DNA from: Prorocentrum cordatum
Lineage: Eukaryota; Sar; Dinophyceae; Prorocentrales; Prorocentraceae
Assembly: GCA_963575745.1 (NCBI GenBank)
Contig: CAUYUJ010014752.1
Location: 113,012 to 177,011, forward strand
Direction: 5' to 3'
Length of the DNA stretch: 64,000 nt
Program-made: the position numbers and the translations under genes
Notes under the pieces: model-generated
The model's database searches: none
What the model was told of the DNA's origin: nothing
The model's input: only the letters and a program-made list of their open reading frames with translations
Part shown: one piece after another, positions 63,408 through 64,000 of the stretch
How the letters are laid out: each line of letters starts with the position of its first letter
Position numbering within the stretch: position 1 is the stretch's first letter

Positions 63408-63938
63408 TCATTGGCTCAACGCTTGCATTACCAGAGCGCACAGAGCAGCAGCGAAGTCTTCTGGGTAAGTTGCAGAAGCTGCTAACCGTCTGCCGTTGAC
63501 CCACACGTCTGACCTCCAGCCAGTCGCGTGGGTCGAACGCGTGCGACGGTGCTTCGAGCGAGGAGCATTCTCAAACAAACGGTGAGACGCTGTCCTGGCT
63601 TCCAGCCTGTGTCGAGCAGCCTTGATATCTATGCGCAGCTTGCGCGCCAGCTCTGGAGGGTGCGTCGAAAAAAGACCCAGCGGCTTGAGCGATGGCGCAC
63701 CGAATCCACCCAAGTACGTTACCACCTTGCGAGCGCCAGCAGCATTCAGTGCCGCCTCGACGCATGGGGCACGACACAATGCGGACCCTAGAGGGTTCTC
63801 CAGCAAACTGTACACGCCACGGGCACAGGCCAATACCATCAGCCACGACCTTAGAACACGTCGGTCCGCAACTCTGATCGGGATTGCCCAAAATCTTCTA
63901 CTATTTCCAATCCTCCACCTCCTCCACCTCTCTGGCCT
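63408..63938 (-). CDS. Hypothetical dinoflagellate repeat-type protein, ENP...FG...KPL
   Basis: The minus-strand frame is open from 63938 (after a TAG at 63939-63941) to TGA at 63408-63410; the first ATG is at 63839 (143 codons). It has a non-repetitive, protein-like composition: FWAIPIRVADRRVLRSW upstream of the ATG, then GVYSLLENPLGSALC, VVTYLGGFGAPSLKPLGLFS and SATYPEDFAAALCALV. From memory this order (ENP-x-x-S, FG-x-x-x-KPL, YP-x-x-F) is common in proteins associated with dinoflagellate retroelements, sometimes near methyltransferase-like domains; I cannot confirm it here. It is probably one exon or the 3' part of a mobile-element protein. Confidence 0.5.
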   Translation of the reverse strand, partial: RPERWRRWRIGNSRRFWAIPIRVADRRVLRSWLMVLACARGVYSLLENPLGSALCRAPCVEAALNAAGARKVVTYLGGFGAPSLKPLGLFSTHPPELARKLRIDIKAARHRLEARTASHRLFENAPRSKHRRTRSTHATGWRSDVWVNGRRLAASATYPEDFAAALCALVMQALSQ

Positions 63939-64000
63939 CTAACTCCCTCCAGCCCGCGCTCCCTTCGCTGCGCTGGGGCGGGTAGACTGACGGGCGAGGG

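Overview
This window looks like GC-rich nuclear DNA from a dinoflagellate. Four things support this. Sequences matching the conserved dinoflagellate spliced leader (DinoSL) occur at 580-600 (+), 55701-55721 (+) and 60715-60735 (-). One cyclic-nucleotide-binding protein gene is split into tiny exons by introns of up to 16 kb, most of them with GA or GC donors and AGG-type direct repeats at their ends. Retroelement proteins of a type I associate with dinoflagellate genomes are present. Most of the remaining DNA is microsatellite, satellite and degenerate repeat. The species cannot be fixed; Prorocentrum, Polarella and Symbiodiniaceae are the sort of genomes I would compare.

Layout. 1-9.7 kb: dispersed hypothetical open frames, some broken, microsatellites, and clusters of a palindromic TTCCATCGCGATGGAA repeat. 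9.7-12.8 kb: very GC-rich sequence open on both strands with no recognisable product. 12.8-18 kb: minisatellites and long GT, GA, GGA and CTC tracts, with one 165-codon hypothetical frame. 18.1-25.3 kb: an old tandem array of roughly 0.9-1.4 kb units. 25.6-29.9 kb: two blocks of a 90-bp satellite, each behind the same leader. 30.6-51.9 kb: six consecutive exons of a PKA-regulatory-subunit-like gene. Its first intron (16.4 kb) holds a TATGC satellite, an element with inverted repeats, 12-bp and 42-bp satellites and a decayed LINE with an RNase H domain. Its third intron is mostly a 1.2-kb GAT repeat. 55.7-60.7 kb: an apparently intact retroelement with Gag and RT-RNase H reading frames, followed by hairpin-rich repeats. 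63.4-63.9 kb: a minus-strand frame of a probable dinoflagellate repeat protein.

How it fits together. The PKA-R-like gene is the only cellular gene I can name. Its exons run from the phosphate-binding cassette of the first cyclic-nucleotide domain to the middle of the second, so both ends lie outside the window or are unrecognised. If its next exon lies beyond 64 kb, the 55.7-60.0 kb retroelement sits in its sixth intron in the same orientation. In the retroelement, Gag and Pol share one reading frame separated only by a TGA followed by CTAG, the known strong stop-readthrough context. A DinoSL-like sequence lies 62 bp upstream of the Gag ATG. These suggest an element copied from a trans-spliced mRNA and expressed as Gag plus a readthrough Gag-Pol; this is inference, not shown.

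Long open frames are poor evidence of genes here: GC content is high, and many repeat units (3, 12, 42, 63 and 90 bp) are multiples of three, which keeps several frames open at once. I have therefore kept most open frames out or marked them as low confidence.
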